The translations under genes and the position numbers were made by a program. Below, piece by piece: positions 55,088-64,000 of a stretch of 64,000 nt of DNA (its first letter is position 1; every line of letters begins with the position of its first letter). The notes under the pieces were generated by a model. That model was not told where the DNA came from. It was given only the letters and a program-made list of their open reading frames with translations, and searched no databases. Source of the DNA: Bin87 sp965220095 (GTDB lineage Bacteria; Chloroflexota; Dehalococcoidia; Lucifugimonadales; UBA3495); contig CBDCPD010000004.1 of assembly GCA_965220095.1 (NCBI GenBank), forward strand, positions 115,106-179,105. The letters are read 5' to 3'.

Positions 55088-56635
55088 CTAGCAGTCCGTC
55101 CGAGGAATGCTGACAGGGCCTGATGCCAACGGGGATACGGAACTGATCACGCCGTCCCTCTGATTGGATGTTGCCCCGGCAAAAACCCAGCGGTGGGGAT
55201 GTGAGGTTGACGACCTTTGCCGTGAGCCGTCCCACCAAAGCGGAACAGCTTGAGCAGAGCCTGCCCTGAACTTGATTCAGGGTTGTGGCCGATGCAGATC
55301 AGCGACCACTCGCCCTGCACCTTCTGCAAACCCCGCAGCAGGAACTGCCGGAACCCTCGACCCTGCTTGATCTGGCCGAAGACCGGCTCCACCGTCCCCA
55401 TGGGTAACGCGTAGCGTTGCCGACCCCGCTTGGTCTGCAACTTGCGGCGCATCCGGTCTCTGGGCGAGAGATCCTTGGGGATGCGTCCGCGCGGCGCGGG
55501 CGGCGGCTGGTGGCCGTGGCGGGTCTTTTCCGGCGCGACGAACGGGTCGGTGCCCAAGGCCTGCAAATCGGCCACCGCCGGGGCCGAGTAGTAACCGGCA
55601 TCGGCGGATACTTCCCGGGGCACCTTGCCGGTGTTGGCAATGACCTCCCCGATCATCACCACCGCCTGCTGCTTGTCCGATGCCACGTTGGTGGCGCGAG
55701 TTGCCACCATCACCTGATGCTCATGGTCCACCACCGCCTGACAGTTGTACGCTTGCAGGAAGTCCTTGCCACCAGCAGCGGGCATGATGCGGGACTCCGG
55801 GTCGGTGAAGTTGCGCTGGGCCTTGTCCTCGGGCACTCCAGGATGCGCCTTGCCCTCTGTCTCGGCCTGTTCAGCAGCGGCCTGGGCCTGGGCCTCCAGC
55901 GCCGCCATGGCCTCCCGGATCTTCTCCAATCGGCCCTCCCGAAAGGCCAACTCCTCCGGCAACTCGTCTCCGCGCTGGTCCCGACCGTACCGGCGGTCTT
56001 CCTCCTCATCCACCTCCTGGGCCTGCCGCAGCAACTCCGCCACCTCCGCCGACAACTGCGCTTCCTTCTCCTTCATCTTCCGGTAACTCATCGCCTGGTG
56101 CTTCGATGCGTTGGCCCTCACCTTGGTGCCGTCCAGCGCCACATGCCCCAGCTTCACCAACCCCGACCGCTGGCACAGCATCAGCACCTGCAAGAACAAC
56201 CCCGACAACGCCTCTAGATGATCCTTGCGAAAGTCCGAGATGGTGCGGAAATCAGGCGTGTTGTTCGCCGCCAGCACCCGAAAGGCCACGTCCTCGTGGA
56301 GCCGCTGGGCCATCCTTCGCGATGACGCCACTCCCACACAGTAGCCATACAGCAGCACCTTGACCATCATCAGAGGATGGTAGGGCGGTCCGCCCCGCCG
56401 CTCCTGCTCGTAGCGACCTGTGATCTCCGACAGGTCCAACTGATCCACGACGTCGGAGATGAAATAGGCCGGGTGATCCTCGGGCAGCCATTCCTGCAGG
56501 GCCTGTGGCAGCAGCAACTGCTGGTCGGGATCGTAGGGAAGGTAGGTCTTGCTCATTGACCACTCCTCCAATCTGATGCTCAACCCATCATAGCCCAAAC
56601 TGCCCAACAACCGCTTTTCTCGGACGGGCTGCTAG
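55088..56635. mobile_element. Complete IS1182-type insertion sequence
   Basis: The left end CTAGCAGTCCGTCCGAG (from 55088) is inverted at the right end, whose complement reads CTAGCAGCCCGTCCGAG (to 56635), with one mismatch in 17. A transposase gene fills the interior. CTAG is present at both outer edges and could be the duplicated palindromic target. Confidence 0.8.
55147..56556 (-). CDS. IS1182-family transposase
   Basis: Start ATG 56556 has GGAGGAG upstream. MSKTYLPYDPDQQLLLPQAL, then HPAYFISDVVDQLDLS, PPYHPLMMVKVLLYGYCVGV and a coiled-coil middle with MKEKEAQLSAEVAELLRQAQ are typical of the family. DDE residues are visible in HVALDGTKV, VSADAGYYS and VEPVFGQIKQGRGFRQFLLR. Near the C-terminus, GHN and LLKLF are separated by eight extra residues from a short palindromic insertion (CCCTGAATCAAGTTCAGGG) that keeps the frame. 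It may still be active. Confidence 0.9.
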   Translation of the reverse strand: MSKTYLPYDPDQQLLLPQALQEWLPEDHPAYFISDVVDQLDLSEITGRYEQERRGGPPYHPLMMVKVLLYGYCVGVASSRRMAQRLHEDVAFRVLAANNTPDFRTISDFRKDHLEALSGLFLQVLMLCQRSGLVKLGHVALDGTKVRANASKHQAMSYRKMKEKEAQLSAEVAELLRQAQEVDEEEDRRYGRDQRGDELPEELAFREGRLEKIREAMAALEAQAQAAAEQAETEGKAHPGVPEDKAQRNFTDPESRIMPAAGGKDFLQAYNCQAVVDHEHQVMVATRATNVASDKQQAVVMIGEVIANTGKVPREVSADAGYYSAPAVADLQALGTDPFVAPEKTRHGHQPPPAPRGRIPKDLSPRDRMRRKLQTKRGRQRYALPMGTVEPVFGQIKQGRGFRQFLLRGLQKVQGEWSLICIGHNPESSSGQALLKLFRFGGTAHGKGRQPHIPTAGFLPGQHPIRGTA

Positions 56636-57196
56636 ACGACGCGACGTCCCTGCCGGAACCCGCGCCAGTCCCGGGTCCCCGGCCCCTCTGTCATTGGAAT
56701 ACCGGCACCAGGAGGCCGGAACTTCCTGCAGGCTTATCCGTCTAAGGCGGACGAACCGGCACTCCTTTTTCAGAGCGCAGGACAGGTACGGCGAGAGCAC
56801 ATCTCCGTCGTGTCGCCGGGGATCCCCACAAGCGGATGGGGAACAGGATAGACGATGCGGCACTGGGCGGCGCTGGGACTTCACGGATGCAGGCCTTCGT
56901 GTCGCGTCTTGGCTGGCTCGGGTCTTGGCTGGCCGGGGAGGGCGTCTTACCGGTTTACCTCGGAATTATGGAGGCAGGGGGACTGGTTCGACCGTGCTAC
57001 CGGCCGTTTTCACTAAAATTATAGAAAGCTAACCATGGACCAAGAAACGCGACACGCCCTCAAGGAAAAAACGCCGATGTTAGACAGCTCCGACCACCTG
57101 AAAAACCTCGCTTTCGCGGTCCCGCAGTCACCGGAGACGCCTCGCCCGCTGGCTGCCCCCAGCCACCAGGGTCCGTCCCATCGATTGGAGGCACGT
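56636..57196. other. Gap after IS1182 element
   Basis: No recognised gene. The next frame is open back to ATG 57035, but that leader lacks a ribosome binding site and family similarity, so I start the gene at 57197. Confidence 0.35.
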
Positions 57197-58936
57197 ATGC
57201 CGAAGCCGATACCCCTGTTCCCCCTGGACGACACACCCGAGGACTCGGGCCAAGATCAACGCGACATCACCAAAACCGCCGATCAGTCACTCGACGAGCG
57301 ACCAGCCGTGGTGGACCCTGGGACGGGCCCATCGCACGGCTCTGACCCCGACGGACTGCCGGACCGAAAGCCGTCGATTTGCGCAGGCGTCATGGCGCAT
57401 GACGAGCAGCGGGACCAGACGTGGCAGGCTCTGCTCGATGGCAACTGGCGGCCAGGCACCCATGATTTTCGCTGCTACCGTCGCCACGGCCGCCTCGTCT
57501 TCACCCAAAAGGACGACGGCGGCGCGGACGTGATATGCGAATTCGACGACGCCACTATGCGAAACCTGTTGTCCGACCGCATAGCATGGTACGTGGTGGA
57601 TCGGTCGGGCAAAAGGCAACCCGCGCGACCGCCGGGCATATTGGTGCGGGATTTGCCCAAAACCCCCCACCGGAACGTAGCGGTGCTCAGCAGCGTCAGC
57701 ATCAAGCCGTTTGTGTCTGCGTCCGGCGACCGGTTGGTCACCGCCAACGGCTACTACCAGGCCGAGCGCACGCTGCTGGCTTGTCCGGTGGCGGTCGATC
57801 AGCACATGCCGTTGGCAGACGCCAGGTCTGCCATGGATTACCTCCTGCAGGATTTTCCGTTCGACTCCGCTGCGGACTACGCCAACGGCTGGGCCGCCGC
57901 CCTGACCCCGCTGATTGACCGATACGTGACGCCGACCCCGCTGTTTCTGTTCGGGAAGCCGACCTCCCGCACCGGGGCGACGCTGCTATGCGAGACCCTG
58001 GCCATAGTGCATACCGGCCGGCTTCCCGACACGGCGCGCATCAGCAGCCAGAGCTCGGACGAAACCGCCAAAGCGCTGGCCACGGCCGGAACCGAGAATC
58101 ACGGAATCATCCTATTTGACAACCTTTCCGGGACCATTTACAGCCGGGATTTCGCGGAGTACCTGACGCAGACGATCTACCGCCAACGTCGACTGGGTTC
58201 CAACCGCCGACACGTCGTAGTCGATCGCCGCGGCATCACAGAATACGCCACCGCCAACAATTTGCGGCTCAGTACCGAACTGCTGGGCCGGACGGTGAGC
58301 ATCCGTCTGGACGCCGGTATCCCGGAGCCGGGCACGCGCACCGACTTTGCCATCAAAAATATCAAAGAGTACGCGGTGGAAAACCGGCCCCTGCTGTTGT
58401 CGTCGCTCTGCAGCGTCGTGCAGCACTGGATGGACTCCGGCCAGCCGGAAGTCGACGAGATTCCGGCGCTGGGCGGATTCGAGCAGTGGCGCCGCACCTG
58501 CGCCGGGATTTTGAACGCGGCCGGCATTGAGGGTTTCCTGCGCAACGCCTCCCGTTTCCGCGAGTCCAGTGAGGACCGCAGCGAGGACATCACCGATCTG
58601 GTGCAGGCGTGGTGGACCAGATACCGGGAGGAGGAGGTTACGAACGCGCAGATTCTGGAGCTGGTGGAATCGCACGGGCATCTGTCGCACGTTCTGACAG
58701 ACATCGTTGGCGAAGGCGTCCGGGCCCGACAAACCCGGATGGGGAACCTGCTGTCCGGGAATAGGGACCGGGTGTTCCGGCTTCCGGACTCGCATTTAAA
58801 CGTGCGCGTACTATGGCGACCCGTCCGCAGTCGGGGCAGCCGGCACCGGCTCCGCCTCGAAACGGACGTGGCCGCGGGACGCATCGACTCGACGGACACC
58901 GAAACGGGCCGATCAGCGAAGGGCCCAATGCCGTGA
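57197..58936 (+). CDS. Primase/helicase-like protein of a mobile element
   Basis: ATG 57197 has GGAGG five bases upstream. The pattern is that of replication ATPases in integrative elements: MPLADARSAMDYLLQDFPFD, YANGWAAALTPLIDRYV, TPTPLFLFGKPTSRTGATLL, ILFDNLSGTIYS, TEYATANNLRLSTELLGRTV with the ATNN sensor, VSIRLDAGIP, and ALGGFEQWRRTCAGILNAAG. The P-loop reads TGATLL where GK[ST] is expected, so the ATP-binding Lys is replaced by Ala. It may be an inactive ATPase or use an altered site. A second, intact D5-type gene follows at 62346. Confidence 0.7.
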   Translation: MPKPIPLFPLDDTPEDSGQDQRDITKTADQSLDERPAVVDPGTGPSHGSDPDGLPDRKPSICAGVMAHDEQRDQTWQALLDGNWRPGTHDFRCYRRHGRLVFTQKDDGGADVICEFDDATMRNLLSDRIAWYVVDRSGKRQPARPPGILVRDLPKTPHRNVAVLSSVSIKPFVSASGDRLVTANGYYQAERTLLACPVAVDQHMPLADARSAMDYLLQDFPFDSAADYANGWAAALTPLIDRYVTPTPLFLFGKPTSRTGATLLCETLAIVHTGRLPDTARISSQSSDETAKALATAGTENHGIILFDNLSGTIYSRDFAEYLTQTIYRQRRLGSNRRHVVVDRRGITEYATANNLRLSTELLGRTVSIRLDAGIPEPGTRTDFAIKNIKEYAVENRPLLLSSLCSVVQHWMDSGQPEVDEIPALGGFEQWRRTCAGILNAAGIEGFLRNASRFRESSEDRSEDITDLVQAWWTRYREEEVTNAQILELVESHGHLSHVLTDIVGEGVRARQTRMGNLLSGNRDRVFRLPDSHLNVRVLWRPVRSRGSRHRLRLETDVAAGRIDSTDTETGRSAKGPMP

Positions 58937-59253
58937 CCGGTGAACCTGGTGAACTTGGTGAACCTGTTGGCATTGACACCAGAATTGGTTACGGATGAAA
59001 CCCGGCATCCTCGGTACCCGGCCTGGGATGGAAACGCCGTCTGACGGTAGGAACTTTGGCGAAGACCTTCCGACGGGCTCATCGTCCGATCCACCAGGGC
59101 GATCGTATCGTCTACGACTTGCCCGGCAACTTGATGCCGCGCTCTTCGGCTCGACGAACCGGTATACACCCGGTTTGAATATGCACACGCTTGACTACCG
59201 AGGTCGAGTGAACGACGGACCGCGGTGGGAACCGGTCGTTGGCTCCGGCGCAC
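58937..59253. other. Gap with no recognised gene
   Basis: Several short frames are open on both strands, one ending in RIVYDLPGNLMPRSSARRTG, but none has a ribosome binding site or recognised similarity. Confidence 0.35.
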
Positions 59254-60000
59254 CTATTCCGGCAACTGGCTTTGCTCGCGCAGCTGTTCGCGGAGCTGAC
59301 GGATTATCTCCCGAGATTCAGCCAATTCCTGCTCGGCAGCTTCCCGCGCCAGGCGTTCCCCACGTCGGTCCCGCAAGATCTCCCCGGTGTCAGAGTCCTG
59401 CAACTCCAGCCATCCGTCGTTCCAGCGCAGATTCAATCTCAGCCGTGGGCTGTATCCCCAGGTTGCCCCGTCCACCGCAGTTTCGGTGGGAAATGGCCGA
59501 TAGACGCCGTTCTCCAGATACTCTCCGACCAACGGGGCGCCATACATCGTGCCCCCGCTGGCATCAAACCGCCAGTATTCAGGAATGCCCAAGCCGGCAT
59601 ACAGGTCCCGCTTGCCGCCTATGTCCAGGGGAGCAGTGGACTCCGACGCCACTTCCAGCACAAAATCCGGCGGCTTGCCCACTTCCCAGATCAGATAGCC
59701 GTTGCGCTGCCGGATCGCCGCAGCGTCCACGCCAAAGGCCACATATACGTCGGGCTGGAAGCGCCGGTTGCCGTCGGCGGGGTCGTAATAGACGATGGTG
59801 TTGGTATCGGCGAAGGTGTCGACGCGGTCGGTGAACAGATCGGCCAGGATTTGCATGACGTGCAGGATGTGGGGGTTCTGTTGCATGGCATCCGGCAGCG
59901 GCTCTGGGTCGGGCAGCAATGCCGCATCCGGCCCGAAGCACGGATCAAGATTGACTATGGCGGCGCGGTGCGACGACGCATAGGGGGTACTGGTGGTCAT
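59254..60000 (-). CDS. Uma2 family (DUF820) putative endonuclease
   Basis: ATG 60000 has GGGAG upstream. The 248-residue protein has the Uma2 pattern: TNTIVYYDPADGNRRFQPDV (Asp), WEVGKPPDFVLEVASESTAP (Glu and the ExaS motif), DIGGKRDLYAGLGIPEYWRF (Lys of the PD-(D/E)XK core), and a C-terminal coiled coil EAAEQELAESREIIRQLREQ. The family is common in cyanobacteria and Chloroflexota and its natural role is unknown. It stands alone and is convergent with the preceding primase-like gene. Confidence 0.85.
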   Translation of the reverse strand: MTTSTPYASSHRAAIVNLDPCFGPDAALLPDPEPLPDAMQQNPHILHVMQILADLFTDRVDTFADTNTIVYYDPADGNRRFQPDVYVAFGVDAAAIRQRNGYLIWEVGKPPDFVLEVASESTAPLDIGGKRDLYAGLGIPEYWRFDASGGTMYGAPLVGEYLENGVYRPFPTETAVDGATWGYSPRLRLNLRWNDGWLELQDSDTGEILRDRRGERLAREAAEQELAESREIIRQLREQLREQSQLPE

Positions 60001-60329
60001 TCGGGAACTCCCATAGAGATGAAGGCCGGCTGATAGCCGGCCTGATGATAGCACAGGCCTGGTGACGGTAAGACGCGCTGCGACGACGACTCAAAGTCGG
60101 GCTCCCCCGACCAGCCCGAAGCTGCGTTAGCACGCAAAGCAACGCCAGTTACCGGATCGTCATCGAAGGCGCCAGTTACCGGGACCAGCTGTCGCCACAC
60201 CGAGCACTGCTGGCTTCAAAGGGGGAGATTGACCGACAAACAGCGACCTGATATCTATCGCATTACCATGCTTCCAGGGCGGGTCAATGACCGCGGTCAA
60301 GCCGTTTTGCTGATCTACGTCGGCGTTGA

Positions 60330-60832
60330 CAACCTTGGGGATGCGCCACTGCTGCTGGCGCCAGGGCTTGAGGACGTTTTTGAGCCTGAGCCGTACCGTC
60401 TCGTACATCAACGACGTCACCAACCCCAACTCCACCATCCGGTCGGCCAGTCCGCCTCAGGCGAACAAGATGCTGGCTGCAATGTCCAGTGGTCGTGGCC
60501 CTCCGGGTCCAGAGAGCAGGCCAGGGCAATCAGGTGGGTTCTGCCCGCTCGTCCAGCTTGCGGAAACGGTTGGCCTGGACCCGATCCTGCAACACGCCAT
60601 CCAAACCTTCCTCGCCATACCGCCGTTTGATGCGGTACACCACCGTACCTTCGGACACATCCAAGGCAGCCAAGGCAGCCGCCACCTGCGGAACGTTCCA
60701 GCCCTCATCCACCTTGAGCAGGATCCGAGCCCGAGCGATGATCCGAGCCGAACTTCTCCCACTGCGCACCAGTTGGGTCAGTCGTTCCCGTTCCTCCTCG
60801 GCCAACTGTACCCCGTATCGGTCCCGTGCCAT
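60330..60832 (-). pseudogene. IS630-family transposase N-terminal remnant
   Basis: From ATG 60832 the minus strand gives a helix-turn-helix segment (ARIIARARILLKVDEGWNVP, VYRIKRRYGEEGLDGVLQDR), then after a frame change DPEGHDHWTLQ, MVELGLVTSLMYETVRLRLK and KPWRQQQWRIPK. The DDE catalytic part that should follow is absent. The stretch between this and 60000 has no supported gene. Confidence 0.7.
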
Positions 60833-60901
60833 GGCTGCTGCACCTCCCCGCAACCCGATATCGCAGCCAGCATAGGGACTTGCACCACGAAACCCAAACA
60901 A

Positions 60902-62345
60902 CTTCTAATTCCGATTTGCACCAGTACCAGGCTGGGTATTTGGCGACGACAGGTATCGCCCACACGGTCTGGATCGCGTCAGATAATTCTATGAATGAGA
61001 TTGAGCACAATTCCGCTATTAGACATTTCAAACCAGATCAGATAGTTTCGCTAACGGTGGCGTGACGACATAGGCACAATGCGCTACAGGAAATCGAGTC
61101 TCGTCAGTCCGATTCAGGCGGGCGGAGAGGTATAACCAAGGGAATGAGCACGATTACGCATGAATGTGGGTCAATAATTTTCACCGGAAAACGCAGGCTG
61201 GGGCGAGGCAGGATGGGTAGGCCAGGATGGGTAGGCGAAGAGGCGAGGCAACTCGTCCACGGACCGGTTTGCCGGCGATGACGAAGCCGGCTACGTCGGG
61301 GCTCTAGACTCGCAAGTGGCTGGGCTTGGATACCCTAACCGAGTAGGCTGCGGCCCTAATTGTTATGACCGACTGCAGGCGATTGCGGCTGCCTTGATTT
61401 CAATGGATAGCCTGATGAGCGTGTTGCCTTGGGTGGCTCCTCCAATGGTGAGAACCATCATCGGATACGTCACCGATCGCGTAACGATCCGGATGCTGTT
61501 TCGGTCCCATACGGCCGTGTGCATCCTCAGCATCCGCCTGACGCAACGGACTCTTCGCAGACGTTTGGGTCGGCACGTTCGGTGGTCGGCGTCTCGACGT
61601 GGGGATCATGGAGACGGAAGTGTTCGACCGCGTCATGACGTTCCTGTCTCATGACGACGACGTGAAATGGATTCACCGACCCCACGGATCCCTTCCACCG
61701 GTGTTCGAAATGACAGGTTTATTCCTCACCCCAGCGTACTGATCCGAGGGATCGAATCGCCTGAAATCGAGCAGCATGATACCGGGTCTGATCCGCCAAC
61801 AGGATCGGCATACAGCCATGAACAAGGCCTTCACAGGGGTTTTCGGCAGCTAAGGGGGTTTTGGCCGCGAACGAATTGGGATGTACTGAGAGCCCGTGTT
61901 TAACACGTTGCCAATATACGCGACAACCGTCGCTCGAAGGTTACGCTCCCACTCAGGATCGATCGCGCGAGTCGGACACTTCAGCAAGGAGCCAACCCCT
62001 CAAGATCCAACCCGTTGCCCCTCATTTCGCATCTTCCTCAGAGGCACCACAGCACATGGGCATCTCGCCAGGTAATGGGCTGGGTGGAAACGCGAGGGAA
62101 GTACGTCCCAAATGACCTATCGAGTGGATCGGAAAAACGACTGTTTCGCCTCGATTTTCGAGCGCGATTTTGGCCCATTTATTCGAGGAAAAGCCCGCGG
62201 TCAAGCAGGCCACAGACAAACGCTGGCGGCGTTCGGCCCATAATATCCTCAATAACGTGCGATGCATTCTGCACCGGCAGAAGAGCAGCTCCAGGTATGG
62301 ACTATGACACGTATCGGACCCACAGCGAGTTTTGGAGGCAATCAA
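60902..62345. other. 1.4-kb region without a confident gene
   Basis: I find no convincing gene. Short frames include 61608-61742 (METEVFDRVMTFLSHDDDVK...) and one ending at about 62305 (HLFEEKPAVKQATDKRWRRS, ILNNVRCILHRQ), both with protein-like composition but no start signals. A 15-base tandem duplication (AGGATGGGTAGGC) lies near 61210-61240. It looks like decayed accessory DNA. Confidence 0.4.
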
Positions 62346-64000
62346 GTGAACGAGCCCTCTCATGAACCTCAGGCCTCGGGACAAACGACAGACGGAGAGG
62401 TACCCACAAGCGCGGATGTACTCGAGACCTCGGGAAATCGGGTGCATCAACCGAGTTACGACCGCACGGTCAGCTATGCGGGCATGACTACATCCCATGT
62501 GTGCGGGAGGTTCCTACAGGACCACGCTACTCGGCTCACAGTCACGCGACCCACCGCCAAAGAACACGCCGGTCTGTACGCCGTGCTCTCCACGGGCGTC
62601 CTCACTGACGCTGAGCACGTGCTTCAAGCCATGTTGAGCGAAACGTACGATATATACGGACGTGAAATCATGGCGTCTGGAAAAGTAGGGCGCGAACTCA
62701 GTGCCGTGGCCAAACACTGTCGGTCACTGAAAGAACCAAAGGCCTTGCCATCGATCTTCAAAGTCCTGGGCGGAGTAATCACGGACCTGGCGACCCGGGG
62801 TGCGATCCCGGTCGGTTTGGACATTTGCGATGTGGCAGACCTCGATGCTGACTGGCGATACATGGGCGCGCCCAACGGGGTCATAGATTTGAGCACTGGC
62901 GAGGTGTTGCCTCGTGAAATAGCCCGGTGGCACCGGGTAACCGCGACCGTCGCTGACGACTATGATCCAGACGCCAAACATCCTCTGGTGGATCTGATCA
63001 TGCCTCCCAACCCGAACACTGAGGAGCGACGTTGGTGGTATCGGTATCGGGGATGGGCGTGTACTCATCCCGTTCATCGGGACCTTTTGGCAATGGGCAC
63101 ACCGCCAAACACCGGAAAGTCCGCGTTGCGCAACGCGGACTCCAGATCTATGGGGAGGTATGTGGTCACGATCGGGCGGTCAGCGTGGGCGAAGCCCACT
63201 GGATACGCGGCCTCCAGTACCGCTCACAATGGGCAGCTTACCCGTATGCGGTCACCGGCACGCTTGGCATATTCGGTCGAACTTTCCCCTCCGCTGAACA
63301 CGGAACTGTTGAACGAAATGACTGGAGGAGACGAAGGCACGTGGGCCCGCGACGTTGGGGAAAAAGCAATCGAGTTGCGGCGGCCGCCGCATCTAGTCGC
63401 GCAGTTCAATACCAGACCGGGTGAGCCCCCGGCATTGCCGATCGGAGGCTCAACTGAGGCAGAAGTCGCCCTCCGAGATCGCACATTCTGCCTGCCTATG
63501 CCGGTGATACCGCCAGAACAACGAGATGGTCGCCTGCTGGACATCGCCAGGACAGACAAGATGTTTCGCCAAGCGTGGGTTGCTCGCACCGTGCAACAGT
63601 GCGTAGCAGTGTGGAACAGCACCGACAATCAACCGACGCCACCCGAAGGGTGCACTACGATGAAAGACGAGCTCGCCAGGCAGGCGCGAGCCGCCCGCCC
63701 CAAATGGGAGACCGAGCTGATACCACGTCTATTTCGTCCACGTAAGGCGGGAGACCCTGCCGAAGTGTCCGCGGGCGATAGCTACACGGCGTATCGCGAA
63801 TATCTAGATTTCCACGAAACGGATGGTGATGGCCCGATAGTTTCGCCAGGAGCCTTCACCACAGCGCTAAAAGCACACTACGGCCCGTCATCAGACCGCC
63901 GGAGCAAGTTAGCCCGTACCGCAGATGACGACCGCAAGGGCAGACACGTGGACGCCTGGACCTGGCCGCAGCTCATCAACACGCCGCCCCAAGAGCTGTT
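62346..64000 (+). CDS. D5/P4-type primase-helicase, 3' end beyond window
   Basis: GTG 62346 has GGAGG at 62334-62338 and the frame is open to the window end (at least 551 residues). Family features: WRYMGAPNGVIDLSTGEVLP (D5-N pattern), VTATVADDYDPDAKHPL, and a superfamily 3 P-loop LLAMGTPPNTGKSALRNA near 250, followed by HLVAQFNTRPGEPPALP (the sensor Asn) and RTFCLPMPVIPPEQRDGRLL. Such proteins load and unwind origins of phages and integrative plasmids. Earlier ATG 62304 is in frame but without a ribosome binding site. Confidence 0.8.
   Translation, partial: MNEPSHEPQASGQTTDGEVPTSADVLETSGNRVHQPSYDRTVSYAGMTTSHVCGRFLQDHATRLTVTRPTAKEHAGLYAVLSTGVLTDAEHVLQAMLSETYDIYGREIMASGKVGRELSAVAKHCRSLKEPKALPSIFKVLGGVITDLATRGAIPVGLDICDVADLDADWRYMGAPNGVIDLSTGEVLPREIARWHRVTATVADDYDPDAKHPLVDLIMPPNPNTEERRWWYRYRGWACTHPVHRDLLAMGTPPNTGKSALRNADSRSMGRYVVTIGRSAWAKPTGYAASSTAHNGQLTRMRSPARLAYSVELSPPLNTELLNEMTGGDEGTWARDVGEKAIELRRPPHLVAQFNTRPGEPPALPIGGSTEAEVALRDRTFCLPMPVIPPEQRDGRLLDIARTDKMFRQAWVARTVQQCVAVWNSTDNQPTPPEGCTTMKDELARQARAARPKWETELIPRLFRPRKAGDPAEVSAGDSYTAYREYLDFHETDGDGPIVSPGAFTTALKAHYGPSSDRRSKLARTADDDRKGRHVDAWTWPQLINTPPQEL

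Overview
The window is GC-rich and gene-dense, with many mobile-element remnants. No rRNA, tRNA or CRISPR array was seen. An acidobacterial, planctomycete or other origin cannot be excluded. My weak guess is a Chloroflexota (SAR202/Dehalococcoidia-like, possibly symbiotic) genome, based on the mix of sulfatase, DinB, lipoprotein copper nitrite reductase and SIMPL lipoprotein genes and on the heavy IS and defence load.

Layout. 1-9.9 kb is mostly housekeeping or metabolic: a truncated phosphotransferase, a sulfatase-fold enzyme, a DinB-like protein, a peroxiredoxin whose catalytic position is an in-frame TGA followed by a SECIS-like hairpin (candidate selenoprotein), and a NirK-type nitrite reductase. 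Remnants of IS1380, IS110-like and Tn3-family elements lie between them. 10-16 kb holds two PD-(D/E)XK-like proteins flanking a 973-residue TPR / dual-specificity phosphatase / ADP-ribosylglycohydrolase fusion. 16-29 kb carries an Avs-like STAND NTPase with an Mrr-like N-terminus, an SNF2 helicase operon running into a tyrosine recombinase, a RusA plus nuclease-HEPN pair, and a nuclease-like gene.

29.3-38.5 kb is the centrepiece. Eight same-strand genes with very short gaps or 4-base overlaps form an apparent single operon: a STAND-type ATPase; a 982-residue ATPase-winged helix-TPR protein whose C-terminal ~285 residues are a complete CD-NTase (cGAS/DncV-like) domain; a small ORF; an XRE regulator; an ImmA/IrrE-type metalloprotease; a patatin phospholipase (CapV-like); a second free-standing CD-NTase closely related to the fused one; and an E2/E1 ligase (Cap2-like). 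I read this as a type II CBASS operon with CapH/CapP-type control and an added NLR-like sensor ATPase fused directly to a duplicated cyclic-nucleotide synthase. No Cap3 (JAB) gene follows Cap2.

38.8-54 kb continues the defence island: a MmeI-like single-chain restriction-modification enzyme, a SIMPL lipoprotein, a nucleotidyltransferase, a STAND NTPase with a C-terminal nuclease coupled to an AAA_14/DUF4143 ATPase, a DUF4268-like protein and a PIN-domain protein. 54-64 kb is mobile-element territory: a frameshifted DUF429 gene, a complete IS1182-type element, two primase/helicase-like genes (the second runs off the window), a Uma2 nuclease and an IS630 remnant. One tyrosine recombinase family recurs five or six times across 15.7-45.8 kb in different states of decay, which suggests repeated insertion of related units built this island.
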